This document shows positions 47,748 through 58,508 of a stretch of 64,000 nt of DNA, piece after piece. Source of the stretch: Escallonia rubra (lineage: Eukaryota; Streptophyta; Magnoliopsida; Escalloniales; Escalloniaceae); assembly GCA_033065855.1 (NCBI GenBank), contig JAVXUO010000322.1, positions 124,001 through 188,000 on the forward strand. The letters are read 5' to 3'. Position 1 is the stretch's first letter; each line of letters starts with the position of its first letter. The notes beneath the pieces are model-generated. The model saw nothing but the letters and a program-made list of their open reading frames with translations, did no database searches and was not told the origin of the DNA. The position numbers were made by a program, and so were the translations under genes.

Positions 47748-48660
47748 GTTCGGTGGCGATTAGTTGGTCATGACGGTGGTCTGTGGTTCCTCAATTATTG
47801 CGTGATGGTCAGCGATAAAGGTCCACCCCAGCTCCACTTCTGCAAAATCTCTCACCACCGCCCTCGCTCGCACCACCCACCACCACTATCCATTTCACCA
47901 ATCGCCAACATAAACATGTAAACAGATCGCACCGCCCACAACCCTTACCCGTCTCATATATACATCTCATACATACATGTAATAATAGATTTACGACACA
48001 TCATGTGACACAGTAATACATATTGGCCTTATTTTAGGTCATGGTAGTGAGGTTGTTCCTTTTTTTCCTTTCCAGCTATTAGTGGTGGTAGTGGGTGTTG
48101 TGTGGCACGACAGGTGATGGATGTTGTGTGGGGCTTTGCCAGGTTTTTTGTGTAGCTTAGCTGTGAGTGGTTGTGGATGTTGTGCAGCTGTAAATGGTTG
48201 TGGGTTTTGTGCAGCATAAGTGGTGGTGGATGTTGTGCGGCTGGAGTATTGGTGGTTGATGATTCTGGAAAAAAAAAATAGGGAAAGAAGAAGAAGTAGT
48301 GACTAGGTCCACATGAATCTGTTTAGGACTATATTTTCATAATAACAGTTTTACCGTTTGATTTTTTAACATATGTTAGCTGTTTGACTTATTTAGTTAA
48401 AAAACACATATGTAAGTAGTGATTCGTTACATTTTAAATATTGAGTTTTCGGTACAGACTCAAAATAAACCTTTTCAACAAGGGAACTTCGGAAGGTTTT
48501 TTTTTTCTTCTTTTTACGGGTGGATTTTAAACTTGTTTTCAAGTGTACTCTAGATGTTTCCTTCAAGATCTCCGCGAGTTCAACCGTATACCTTTGACAC
48601 AGGCTGCTGTGTACGGTGTATAAAATCTTGGAATTTTCTTGGACATCAAACAAGTTTTAC
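47748..48660. other. no gene recognised; GGTGG-type low complexity
   Basis: 48060-48250 repeats a 'gtggttgtggatgttgtgcag' theme several times. The short frames on either strand are low-complexity. No gene supported. Confidence 0.45.
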
Positions 48661-49715
48661 GGACTTGGTAGGTTAGGTCGTGTTTAGATAGGGTTTCAAT
48701 TGGGATCTGGGAAGCTTTGGTGAGTTGGACGGCCGTCGGGGTTGCGACGTTTTGCCTCCGATATGACGTGGTCTTCTCTTTTCGCCGGCGTTGGTGATCG
48801 GTTTGTGTGAAGTTCGGTGTTGCTGTTCGGGGCTTCGATGGTTCCTCGTTTTGGGTTGTGGTGGCTAACGGGTGAGTAAGGTTTCTGTCGGATGAGTTGT
48901 CCTGATTTCGGAGTCAAGGGGTTGGGGCTTGGTTGAGGGTTCGTCTGATCTTTCTTCGTCGTGTTTGTTGAGTTTGAGCTCCGTTGGGTTGTGATCGATT
49001 GGTGAGTCTAGGCTAGGGTTTCTCTTCTAGGGCTTATTTTCCCCCTTCCCCCCAAGTTGATTCCCCTTCTCCCCTTGCCCTAGATTGGTCTGCGCTTGTA
49101 GATGGTTGAATTAGGTGGCTTGGCCGTGTTGCGACGGAGGAGGTTACAGTAGGTGGTCGGATCTCGGCAGGTGCGATAGGTGGTCTGGGCTCGGCTGAAG
49201 ATTAGGCATCTTCTGATGGAGATTCCAGTGAGGCAGGTTAGTGAAACAACTTTGGGGTTTATCGGGGCTGGGCAGTGGAATGGTGGCCTGAGAAGGTGGG
49301 AAATCCGGCGCCGGCGAGGGGGCACGGGGTTCGAGGTGAGCTGCACCCTTAGGGCGGCTGTCAGGTCTGATCGTGGACAGCTGGCAGTGCAGTGTATTTG
49401 TTATAATTTGTTTGGTTGTTTTCTTTTGGTTTTCTTGATAGCTTGTGTTATATTTTTTTAGGTTTTTTTGCTTTAGTTGGTCTTTTTTGTATCCGTTTGT
49501 CTCGGCAAGTTACGATAAATTAGGTTGAAGTGTAAGATATGCTCTGTTTCAGTCTAATTGTAATTTGTTTCGGGCATATAGGTTAGTTGTTGGTTTAGTG
49601 TTTTGATAGCGTTTACTGTTATCTTAATGTCTGTAATATAGTTGCTCTGGCCGGGACGGACGACTTGTATAACATTTTACTGATAATATATTTCTCCTCT
49701 TAACCAAAAAAAACT
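48660..49715 (+). mobile_element. possible non-autonomous LINE-like retroposon
   Basis: A ~1-kb G/T-rich segment ends in 'cctcttaaccaaaaaaaac' at about 49693-49712, the kind of 3' end shared by many plant L1 elements. It has no RT. Its character resembles 31000-31900. The 5' edge and any target-site duplication are unclear. Short frames of 73-93 codons have no known domain. Confidence 0.35.
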
Positions 49716-51757
49716 TTCAAATAAAATAAGAAAATTTAAGAATGAAAAATTTGCAGTCTGGCATTGCTTAATGAAGCAAGAGTACGTGGTCATTCGCATA
49801 TCTATGGGATCGATTTCATTGTTCTAGTTACACAAAGTTGTGGTTGACATGAGCTTGCAGTGCATACTCACAGGCGTCCCTGAGCCTTGGCCTGCAATCA
49901 TCAAAAGGTGCACGTTGCACTTTCTTCGTAGGCATCGTCCTTAGGAGTGCAGCCTAGCTTTTTAGCAACTAGCAAGGGCCGTGAGACTCGGATCATTTGT
50001 GAAAGGTTACGACTGTTCTTTTTTGAAACAAACTTTTAAGAAAGTTTATTTCCTTTTTTTTTCTTTAGAAATAACCTTTAAACGACGATTTTTTGTTTTA
50101 GTGACTATGAAATGAAGAATGTTGGGTAATCAATGTTGATAACATATAAAACTTGTTCATAAGCACCTTTTGGTACAATATAAAATATTTATGTCTAGTC
50201 ATCATTTTGTAAGTAGTCACTAGAGGTTATTTATTAGTGTATTTTCGAAGGCAGTTTTGCTGCAAGAAATATTGCATGGGTAGAATATATTGTCTTAAAG
50301 ACACAGGGTACACCTTTTGACTCATGCGTTCTATGTACGTCCTATGATATTAGAAGAACATTTCTCCATTTGCTGCTGCTTTTGAAGAGGATACAAAAAC
50401 TTTGAATGCAATTGTCTAAAGATATATTGCTAATAATATTGTGGGTCAAGTAGACCTATGACTCGTTCGCTTTAGAGAACTTTGATTGGATATATGGACC
50501 ATCAGAACTTGTAGCAGTACGTTAATTAATCGATTCAAGTTAATTAGAAAAAAAAAAGTCAGTTTGGTTGCTAGTTGCTTTCATGAGTTTCAAAGGTCTG
50601 TTGGAGATTGTGGTGTCATGAGTTCAAAATTCTTAGAAAGGATTTTATTACATAATTCTGCTTTGTCACGTCATATTATACTTGTTTCTGGTTAAAATAC
50701 TTTGGACTCAAATTATATACATAATGTATGCAACTATAAAGGCGCGCCAGGATCTAAGTGATCCAAGTATTATTGAACAGTAATTCTTAATCAAAACAGT
50801 TAGCAGAATTTTTTTTTGACCCCCTTCTACTTTAAGCGTTTTGCGAGATGACGCCCTCCAGTGGCAGAGGGCAATAGGAGGCACTCATACCATCCCTTAC
50901 ATGACAGGGTCTCCTGATTTCTCACGTTTTTTACATGTTTAAGGGCAAATTTGTTTATTTCCTGCATTTTAGAGAGTTGGAAATTTAGAGAGGTCAAAAT
51001 ATAATTTGAAGTGATAAGGTGATTTCAAATGGTTGATTATGAAGAAAGATCGAGTCCTGGTCAAGAACAAAGCCTCACGGTTTGTACTGGGTACTCGTTT
51101 AGAGCGCTCATACTCCGAGTCCGCGTCTATTGCTTCTATGGAAGAAAGAAAAAAAAATTGGGCATGAAATAAGCTATATACTGCCACCGCTCACCTTCTC
51201 GAACCTTTAATAGCAGAATGTAAGCATTCACCACTCCATCATCCAACATCCAATGGGCATCCTTGAAGTGTTGATCCGTATGACTGTCCGAGTGTAATGA
51301 TCACATACACGTGGCAAATCCTCTGGGTCAATCTGCTTGCGTCCAAAACAATGTCCCTTCCCCAGTCTCGCTTGTCTCCATCGTGAAGTTTTAGGGGGTG
51401 ACCTTTCTAATTTTTAGGCTCCCGGATTTGACTTGGCAGGCTCTTCTGGGTCACTTGAATGTGAGGTTGTGACCCAATAATTGATGCATCTCCAATGTAT
51501 GTGCCATGGAATGCAGCAGTCTGAGCGTTCCAAGGGCACCCTCACTAAACCGACGACTTTGCATCAATCTTTGATATACCTCTTGTATGAGATTGATCTA
51601 TCCGAGAGTAAAAATAGTTTAAGTCAAGAGAAAATCCAACAAATAATTAGTATAAGAAGAAGAATTAAAAAAATACAATATTAAAAATTTTGGCAAAATA
51701 TTAGTATAAGAAGAGGAAGAAGGTTGCTCCCGTTAAATGTAAAACCGGTTTCGCTAA
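49716..51757. other. no gene recognised; contains one copy of a dispersed repeat
   Basis: Mostly A+T-rich. 50889-51070 is a copy of a ~180-bp repeat whose partner is at about 54968-55148. No coding region is supported. Confidence 0.45.
50889..51070. repeat. direct repeat, copy 1 of 2
   Basis: Shares with 54968-55148 the phrases 'aaatttgtttatttcctgca' and 'tgaagaaagatcgagtcctg' and intervening similar sequence, in the same orientation, 4.08 kb apart. Family unknown. Confidence 0.75.
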
Positions 51758-51765
51758 AGCTCGGA

Positions 51766-53034
51766 CAGGGGCGGAGCTAGGATTTCATCTCAGGGGTACT
51801 AAAAATATATCGAATTAATCTAATTATTGCGTTAACTTAATTAACCTAATTATTTCAACCCACCATTCAACTAAATCACATATCCGATTCTCAATCCAAT
51901 TGGGTCACATCCTCCATCAACAATCTCAATTCTCAAATGTTCAATGCACATTTAACAACTGAAAATCATCAATTAATAACATAAAATCATCAATTAATAA
52001 TCTCAATTCTCAATGCACAATCAACAACCTAACATTGTCAAACAAATAATCAATGCTCAAATGAGAAAAAAATTGTTCGAAATGCACACTAACCTCATAT
52101 TTAGAACGGCGTCGTTGTCGCCGATAGTGGGTTCTTCATTCTTGGTCGCCGGTGGAGTGAAGACTCAAGAAGATTATTCGTCCACTTCGTCGCCGGTTGA
52201 GGTGAGGTCGTCAGTGAGTCGTCACTTCGCCGCCGCGACGTCGCCGGCTCATAGATCTAGGACCACCGTCCTCCCCTGGTGTGCAATCAGCATGCCGTCC
52301 ACGTCCTTGTAGTCTCCAATGCTGCTTCCTATACTCGTCTCCCAAATGTGAGATGAGAGTCCTTCATGTAGATGAGAAGGCCACTCTTTAGGCTGAAGTA
52401 GCCTTACAGTACCTGCCTAAGTAATTCAGTGGGTCCCTCGTTCCTTTCCATCACCGTCGCCCTGTCTGCCGCCACTTTCAACACGAACCAGTCCTCGTCC
52501 CCATCTGTTTCTCCCCTAAGCATTCTACTTTCTCAAACAACCTGGCCGTGCTCTTCGGGTCAAGCCCTTGCAATTGATTAGTATAAATTTATATGATTAT
52601 TAATCCCAGGACCTTTAGTGATGAGTATCAGTACAAAAACTAGTTCGATTCCTGGTTACACATAAAGCTTGCAAGCTGAGCTTGGCCGCCGGTGGAGCGA
52701 AAACTGAAGAAGATCGTTCGTCCACTTCGTCGCCGGTTGAGGTGAGTTCGTCAATGAGTCGTCACTTTGTCGCAGCGACGCCGCCAGCTCGTAGATCTAG
52801 GCTGGATCTGTAGACAGCCCAGATCCAGATCTGTAGAAGATCGTTCGTGGGCTCGTGTCGTACTGGCCCCGTCTGCGATTTCTCGGAGTGAGGCGCCGTG
52901 GCCGAGAGACGGTGAGAGCCGAGGTCGTGAAATTGAGAGGAGAAGAGAGATAGAGAGTCTATTACTGAAATATTTTTTTTCAAAATTTGAGGGGGTACAT
53001 TAGCCCCCCCGGTACAAGCGTAGCTCCGCCCCTG
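51766..53034. mobile_element. hAT element carrying a DUF620 gene fragment
   Basis: Termini CAGGGGCGGAGCTAGG (left) and GCTCCGCCCCTG (right) are inverted. Flanking octamers AGCTCGGA (51758-51765) and AGCTTGGG (53035-53042) agree at six of eight positions, fitting an aged hAT duplication. Inside, about 52141-52262 and 52681-52803 are diverged direct copies of a ~120-bp segment ('tcgtccacttcgtcgccggt'). Between them, on the minus strand, lies a fragment of a host DUF620-family gene. No transposase is visible. Confidence 0.78.
52262..52570 (-). pseudogene. fragment of a DUF620-family host gene
   Basis: Minus-strand reading yields 'LDPKSTARLFEKVECLGEKQ' (from about 52568), then 'FVLKVAADRATVMERNEGP', then 'SGLLIYMKDSHL', and finally 'GDYKDVDGMLIAHQGRTVV' (ending about 52262). 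This is the order of the conserved core of plant DUF620 proteins, whose molecular role is unknown. The segments lie in different frames and a short stretch between the last two is missing, perhaps an exon junction. No start or stop of the parent gene is present. It is flanked by direct copies of hAT sequence, suggesting capture by the element. Confidence 0.72.
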
Positions 53035-53042
53035 AGCTTGGG

Positions 53043-54352
53043 AAGGTAGTTGCTTCTCCTCCTCGTAATTTTCTTACTTTTGCCATGTAAACCACTCCAC
53101 AATTGCCTTTTTGACCATCTCAAGCTTGTCTAACCAAAAGTTGGCACTTTCAAGCTCTATTAATGTTCAAGTCCATAGTTCTTTGCACAGAAACCCTTGA
53201 ATGCCATATATCTGTTGCACGCAGCGCTTCGGCAATCTCAAAGCTTGTCAAGGGCGTCTGACATGTGCTCCTGTGAAGGTCCACATCATAACCTCATGCT
53301 GATCAAGAGGTTACGATGGGACTCCATTTTATTATACTGAGTCCATGTAACCTAGTCACTGAACATGCTGTCAAATTCGTCTCGATTAAAGTTTTCAATT
53401 GTGTTTTTTAAAAAAGTATTTCCAAAATAATTTTCTATGGACGAGGGTACCATGCTCTAAATAACTTTAGTCCTAATCCTCTACCGCATGACGAAAAGTC
53501 GAGTTCATATATAGTGTTACTTCAGTATTATGTGTCACTACGATCATCGCGCTGAGAGATCACAAAATAAAAGACCCCCTTTGTAAGAAATCAAAAGCAT
53601 CTAACAATAAAGGACGATGGCGTCATATTGATTTAATTTCTCACATAAGTGAAGCTAGACTTACTTTTAATGTAAAATCAAGTTGTAATGCTAATGCATA
53701 TCTGAATTCTGTAAAAGTAAAAGTACTGCAGCTTTTGTCAGACGATACAATTTTCCAAAGTAGACATTGTTTTTGCAAAAGTCATTCCTTCTGGGTTACT
53801 CATACGAATGTGGAATTCATGTCTCTTACGCACCTCTTGTTGAATAAACTCTTTGGTTACCAAAAAAAAAAGGCAAAAGAAGTCCAAAATGACAAATATC
53901 AATATACCTTTCTCCTTAAATCCATCTTCTTAATTACTAAATTAGTTAACTATCCATCTTACAAATTTGAGAAAAGCAGCTTTCCTATGGATTAACAAAC
54001 AACTCCCAAAGAAACGATTGAAAACTCATGAAGCGTGACTAGAATTCGATTTAAAAGTAATTGCTACACTAATGTGTGACTATTTGTACTTTACTCAGTA
54101 AAAATATTTGGAGGAGGGACAACATATTTTTTATTTGGCTAAATCAAGACTCTTTTGTCATTAACTAATTTAAGAGTGTTACTATTGTCTCTTTTAACAA
54201 CAAAATAATGTGAACAGACTAAAAAAGATGTGGATTTAACCCTGAACAAACAATTTTTTATATAATACTCGTAAATCTTGTCATCAAAATTTATGTTTGG
54301 CTGCCTCTCTGCCCTTGACTTTCCAGCCTAACAACTTGTAACCTCAAAATAC
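53043..54352. other. no gene recognised; possible retroposon tail near 53880
   Basis: 'ttgaataaactctttggtta' followed by an A-run at about 53859-53870 looks like a plant L1 3' end, but nothing upstream is recognisable LINE. No gene supported. Confidence 0.4.
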
Positions 54353-54355
54353 TTA

Positions 54356-54737
54356 GAGGCCGTTTCGGATTGATTCTCCAAAGTGAATTGTAATTATTTC
54401 TGAATCAGTTTATAAAATCGGCTTTAACCGATTCAAGCGTTTTAGTTAAAAGTTGATGAAGGTATTTGGATGTAAAGGGATTAAATTAAGTTTAATGTAG
54501 CAAAATTACTATAAAGCGTATTCAAATTGAAAGGGAGCATTTAATGTATGTTTATATGTGACGATATTTTAGTAATTCTCCTGGTCAGACTTGATTATCT
54601 GAAACTGATTAAATCATAATACAAGAAAATGAGGATTCTGGATTTAATCAGTTTACTCTTTTTTTGGCCAAACACTTAAACATGATTTAATTTGAATTTA
54701 ATATTTGACGATTATAGAATCAATCACAAATACCCTC
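54356..54737. mobile_element. Tourist-like MITE (PIF/Harbinger type)
   Basis: Imperfect inverted termini GAGGCCGTTTCGGATTGATTCT and, reversed from the right, GAGGGTATTTGTGATTGATTCT. The flanking trinucleotide TTA is present on both sides (54353-54355 and 54738-54740). Length 382 bp, non-coding. TSD length and TIR fit Tourist-type MITEs. Confidence 0.65.
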
Positions 54738-54740
54738 TTA

Positions 54741-56823
54741 GGCAAGGACAATATGGCATTACAACGTTGGTGGCATTCTGGCAAAACCATAAGCTACAAT
54801 ATGGGGTTGCTAATTCTTCAAGAGTCGCTGAAACCTTAAATTTTGAAGTATAAATGAAAACTTGTGCAGCTCCACTAACATGCGTTCATTGCGTACCTAA
54901 CCGTAAGGTGCCAGAGCGGATTTTGGGGATCCGATGGTAGGTGCCTAACTCACTCCTACTCTCATTTCGTACCATTCTTTACATGACAGAGACTCTCTTG
55001 ACTTCTCACATTTTTTACATGCTTAATTAAGTGCAAATTTGTTTATTTCCTGCATTTAAGAGTGTTCGAATTTTAGAGAGCTCGTTACAATTTCAAGTGA
55101 CTAGGTGATTTGAAATGGTTGTTTGTGAAGAAAGATCGAGTCCTGGTCTCGTAGTGATTGTGATTGTCACTGGAGTGTATATTGAAATGTTGTTATAGAG
55201 CTCTTTTTTTTTTAAAAAAAAATACATATATATACGAATCATTCATATTTTTCGCTTTTGATTTATATGTAATAGCAGTCCCATGATGATGATGTTTATA
55301 TGCTCACAACAGGCTCAAACTTTCAGCTCAAATGAGAAAAGCTTAATGAGCATCTTGCGCGAGGTTTCTATAAAAAGGGTTGAGAAAAATATATTAGAAC
55401 AATCAAGCGTTTAGTGAATTGCTAATTGACCACAGCGTAATAAAGTTTTGACAAGGCATATATGAACTCAAAAAACTTGTTAAGAATAGATGCCTAAACT
55501 CACTAAAAAAAACTATTGAGTCACAGAATATTAGTCGACTCGGAATCGAAAGAAAACTCCTAAGACTTGAAATTTTCTTTTCTAAAGTTTACGTGAATTT
55601 TGAAAATTCTTTGCTTGTTATACCAATCCTAAGTAAAACGTCGAAGAGGTAAAATTATGAAAAATCAAATTCTAAAGAAACATCTGTGTTTAACTTTTTT
55701 ATGTTATGAATCATCTTGATTTAAATCAATCTTTAGGTTCGGCTATGGTTAATAAGTTTTTTAGATGAGGATGATTCGGAACATCAAGCTTCTAATTCCG
55801 CAACTGTATCTTGAAAAGATCTTTTTTCCTATTCTGTAAAATCTTCCCGCTAAATTTTTTCTTCAAGCTTGCAAATATCATCATGTTTTTTTTTTCTTCC
55901 TAATATTATAACCATCACTGGGATCTAATGCTGAGCTATAAGAACTAATAACTCCACTGCATGCTCATTAAACCTACTGTTTACTTCCTCTATTTGAGAA
56001 TCTATGGCCGTTGTAAGTTTATCAACTCGATAGTGATGAGGCATTGTGATCCGGTCGATCTTGAGGATTGCGAGATGACTTTCTCTAGTTACGTAGCAAG
56101 CTTCCCTCTTGGGAATGTATACGTCATGCTCTTTGCAAAATAATTCATACTTTCAAAAAGCGTCCCACCCAACTTCCCTTAATTGTTGAATAAGCCCCTT
56201 CGGTTTGATGAGGTGAGAGAGAAGAGTGGGAAAGAGAGATACACGGTGATTTTGTATTCTCTCGTGTTGGAGAGAGTGAGGGGCCCGTAAGCGATATCAC
56301 AGTAGAGAGAGAGAACCAAAAGAAAGAGAATTGAAGACAAAATTGTATCGAGTTTACGAGTAGAGGGAGGGAAAAAAGTGGAAAATAGAAACAGATACAC
56401 GGGTGATATTGGTAATTGAATTAAGGAAAAGAGGGATGGAAAATTTTGATTTTTCCCATCCTAGTGGCAAATTTTTTGTTCTTATCAAGACAAATAATCG
56501 TAATTATCCGGTTCAATTTTACATTAATTTACAATACAAGTTAGTAGATAGACAAGAGGGTAGGCCAACTTATATAAATATTGTATTGCACGACAAAATT
56601 TTAACCAATGTTATGAGTTTTCAAAAATTTTGGTAAGAAGATAGGTATAACACCATATATAGTGACCATTTATTATCATAAATATATTTAGAGATTTTAT
56701 TTAATGACTCTAAAAACCTGTTAAGAATTTTTGTTGAAAGTGCTAGCAAAAAAATCATCAGAAATATTTAACAACTATTAATTGTCGCTATATAAAAGAT
56801 TATAGATATCTACAACCAGGTTA
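54741..56823. other. no gene recognised; second copy of the dispersed repeat
   Basis: 54968-55148 is the partner of 50889-51070. 56200-56400 is GA-rich. The 60- and 77-codon plus-strand frames at 55961-56143 and 56403-56636 have no known domain. No gene supported. Confidence 0.45.
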
Positions 56824-56873
56824 GTAGCGAATTCTTTTTCCCACACTTGTAGCGAATTCTTTTTCCCACACTT
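56824..56873. repeat. 25-bp tandem duplication upstream of the BAHD gene
   Basis: 56824-56848 and 56849-56873 are identical, each starting 'gtagcgaattctttttccca'. It lies about 180 bp before the BAHD start codon. Confidence 0.92.
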
Positions 56874-56943
56874 GCCCCACTGTAGACCCTCCCAGCTAAC
56901 TGTATAATGCACAGTTTGAAGATTGAACACTAAATAAACAAGC

Positions 56944-56983
56944 CACGTGCAAGATGTTCCTCTTCTTGCTATACAAAAATATA
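56944..56983 (+). promoter_or_regulatory. G-box and TATA-like box of the BAHD gene
   Basis: CACGTG (56944-56949), the G-box core recognised by plant bZIP/bHLH factors, is followed by 'tatacaaaaatata' (about 56970-56983), a possible TATA element ~70-80 bp before the start codon. Both are placed plausibly, but function is inferred from motif and distance only. Confidence 0.5.
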
Positions 56984-57049
56984 CAGATTGAAGAGGAAAG
57001 CAAGTTTCTCTTCAATAGTTAAACCCTGTTGTTCTGAACCAGGAGCAAC

Positions 57050-58339
57050 ATGGATGTTCAAATCTTGTCTAGCGAGTTCATAAAACCATCAGCTCCAACT
57101 ACAGATGAGAAAAAAAACTACAAGGTGACCTTCTTCGAGCAGCTGGCTCCTAAGATGCATATACCCCTCGTTTACTTCTTCTCGTTCGAGGGCCAAGACA
57201 CGGTTGAAAATGCTGGCAAGCAAGAAAAGTTGAAGAAATCTTTATCGGAGACCTTAACCGTCTTTTACCCGCTAGCTGGAAGATTTGCAAACGATGGTCT
57301 CTCTGTAAATTGTCGTGATCAAGGGGTTCTATATTACGTGGCCAAGGCCAATGTTGAACTCGCTGAATTTTTCTCCGAGGTGAACAAGAATCTTGACCTC
57401 TTAAATGATTATTTCCCTAGAGATATTGGGGCATACAACTCTAGCACAACTCCGTTGGTGGCAGTGCAGGTCACAACTTTTGAATGTGGTGGAGTAGCAG
57501 TAGCTGTATCTTCTTCGCATGCTATAGCTGATGGATTTACGGGGTGCACCTTCATTAGTGATTGGGCTGCCATGAGCAAATTAGGAACGATCAAGCCTTT
57601 GAATTACGAGAGGTCTGGATTCCCAACGAAAAATAGAGATGGGATCAAGCCGCCTCGGGGATGGAAAACCGGCGCTAAATATGTCACGAAGAAATTCCTG
57701 TTTGATGGTTCTGCTGTTTCATCTTTAAAAGCCAAGGTTGCCCCTAAGGTAGCACATCATCCTTCAAAGGTGGAGGTGACGATGGCGTGTATATGGAGGG
57801 GCCTTATTTGTGCTTCTCGAGCAATACATGGAGATTTGAGGCCTTCTGTCATGTCACTCACTATGAACTTACGAGGCAGAACACCTATGCATATACCAAG
57901 TGATTCTTTTGGAAACTGTTACATTGAATTTCCTATAAAGTTCATGGGCGAAGAGGACAAGATGGAGTTGCACGACTTGGTCGCTTTGGTAAGGGACGCA
58001 AAAAAGAATACCATCGCGGAATGTGAGAAAGCTTCAAATCCCGATGAACTATTTTCCCTCGTATTTGAGAACCTGAAGGAAGTACGCGAAATCATGCACG
58101 ACGACAAGGTAGACTTTTACTACCTGTCGAGCTTGTGCAGGTTTCCTCTATACCAAGCGGATTTTGGTTGGGGAAAGCCGTGCTTTATAACAGGTGATAG
58201 TGTGCCTGCTGAAATGGTTGCCTTGAAGGATACCGAATGTGGTACTGGAATTGAAGCGAAGGTGAGCGTGACTGAGGCAGATATGCTCGGACTGGAAGCC
58301 GATCCAGACGTTATAGCATTCACTTCGTTGGTCAAGTAG
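57050..58339 (+). CDS. BAHD-family acyl-CoA-dependent acyltransferase
   Basis: A single 429-codon open frame with no intron. The catalytic motif HAIAD (H157-D161) accepts the acyl transfer from a CoA thioester to an alcohol or amine. The structural motif DFGWG is at 371-375 and the common 'YPLAGR' at 73-78. Length, motif spacing and the intronless layout fit clade III BAHDs (vinorine synthase-like or benzyl-alcohol acetyltransferase-like), which are cytosolic and act in alkaloid, ester or terpenoid modification. The actual substrate cannot be read from sequence. The start is supported by a good context (caacATGG) and the canonical N-terminus. The gene looks intact. A G-box and TATA-like box lie upstream and an AATAAA at 58503-58508 downstream. 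No neighbour suggests a pathway cluster. Confidence 0.95.
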   Translation: MDVQILSSEFIKPSAPTTDEKKNYKVTFFEQLAPKMHIPLVYFFSFEGQDTVENAGKQEKLKKSLSETLTVFYPLAGRFANDGLSVNCRDQGVLYYVAKANVELAEFFSEVNKNLDLLNDYFPRDIGAYNSSTTPLVAVQVTTFECGGVAVAVSSSHAIADGFTGCTFISDWAAMSKLGTIKPLNYERSGFPTKNRDGIKPPRGWKTGAKYVTKKFLFDGSAVSSLKAKVAPKVAHHPSKVEVTMACIWRGLICASRAIHGDLRPSVMSLTMNLRGRTPMHIPSDSFGNCYIEFPIKFMGEEDKMELHDLVALVRDAKKNTIAECEKASNPDELFSLVFENLKEVREIMHDDKVDFYYLSSLCRFPLYQADFGWGKPCFITGDSVPAEMVALKDTECGTGIEAKVSVTEADMLGLEADPDVIAFTSLVK

Positions 58340-58502
58340 CATCCTCCTACCCGTTCAATGTAGCATCAAACTAAATCTTCCGAGAATAATCGTGTCTGTA
58401 CTATCATTCTCTTGATTAGTTTAGCTTCCTGCATGTAATAATTTGATTATTTGGTCTCTTGGTTCAGCAAGTGTCAAGTTGCTTGAACATTTTCAGTTGT
58501 TG

Positions 58503-58508
58503 AATAAA
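58503..58508 (+). terminator. candidate polyadenylation signal of the BAHD gene
   Basis: AATAAA lies 164 bp after the stop codon, preceded by T-rich sequence, as expected for a plant near-upstream element. Confidence 0.5.

Noticed and set aside
44666-48300. One large Mutator-like element split by the two hATs
   Set aside because: CCA-rich and GGT-rich flanks suggested it, but I could not identify matching TIRs or a TSD, so it is only mentioned as a possibility.
53037-53300. Possible antisense coding remnant right of the hAT element
   Set aside because: A short run on the minus strand looked protein-like, but stops appear soon and no family was recognised.
57409-58342. Minus-strand frames of 61-71 codons
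   Set aside because: Antisense shadows of the intact BAHD acyltransferase gene.
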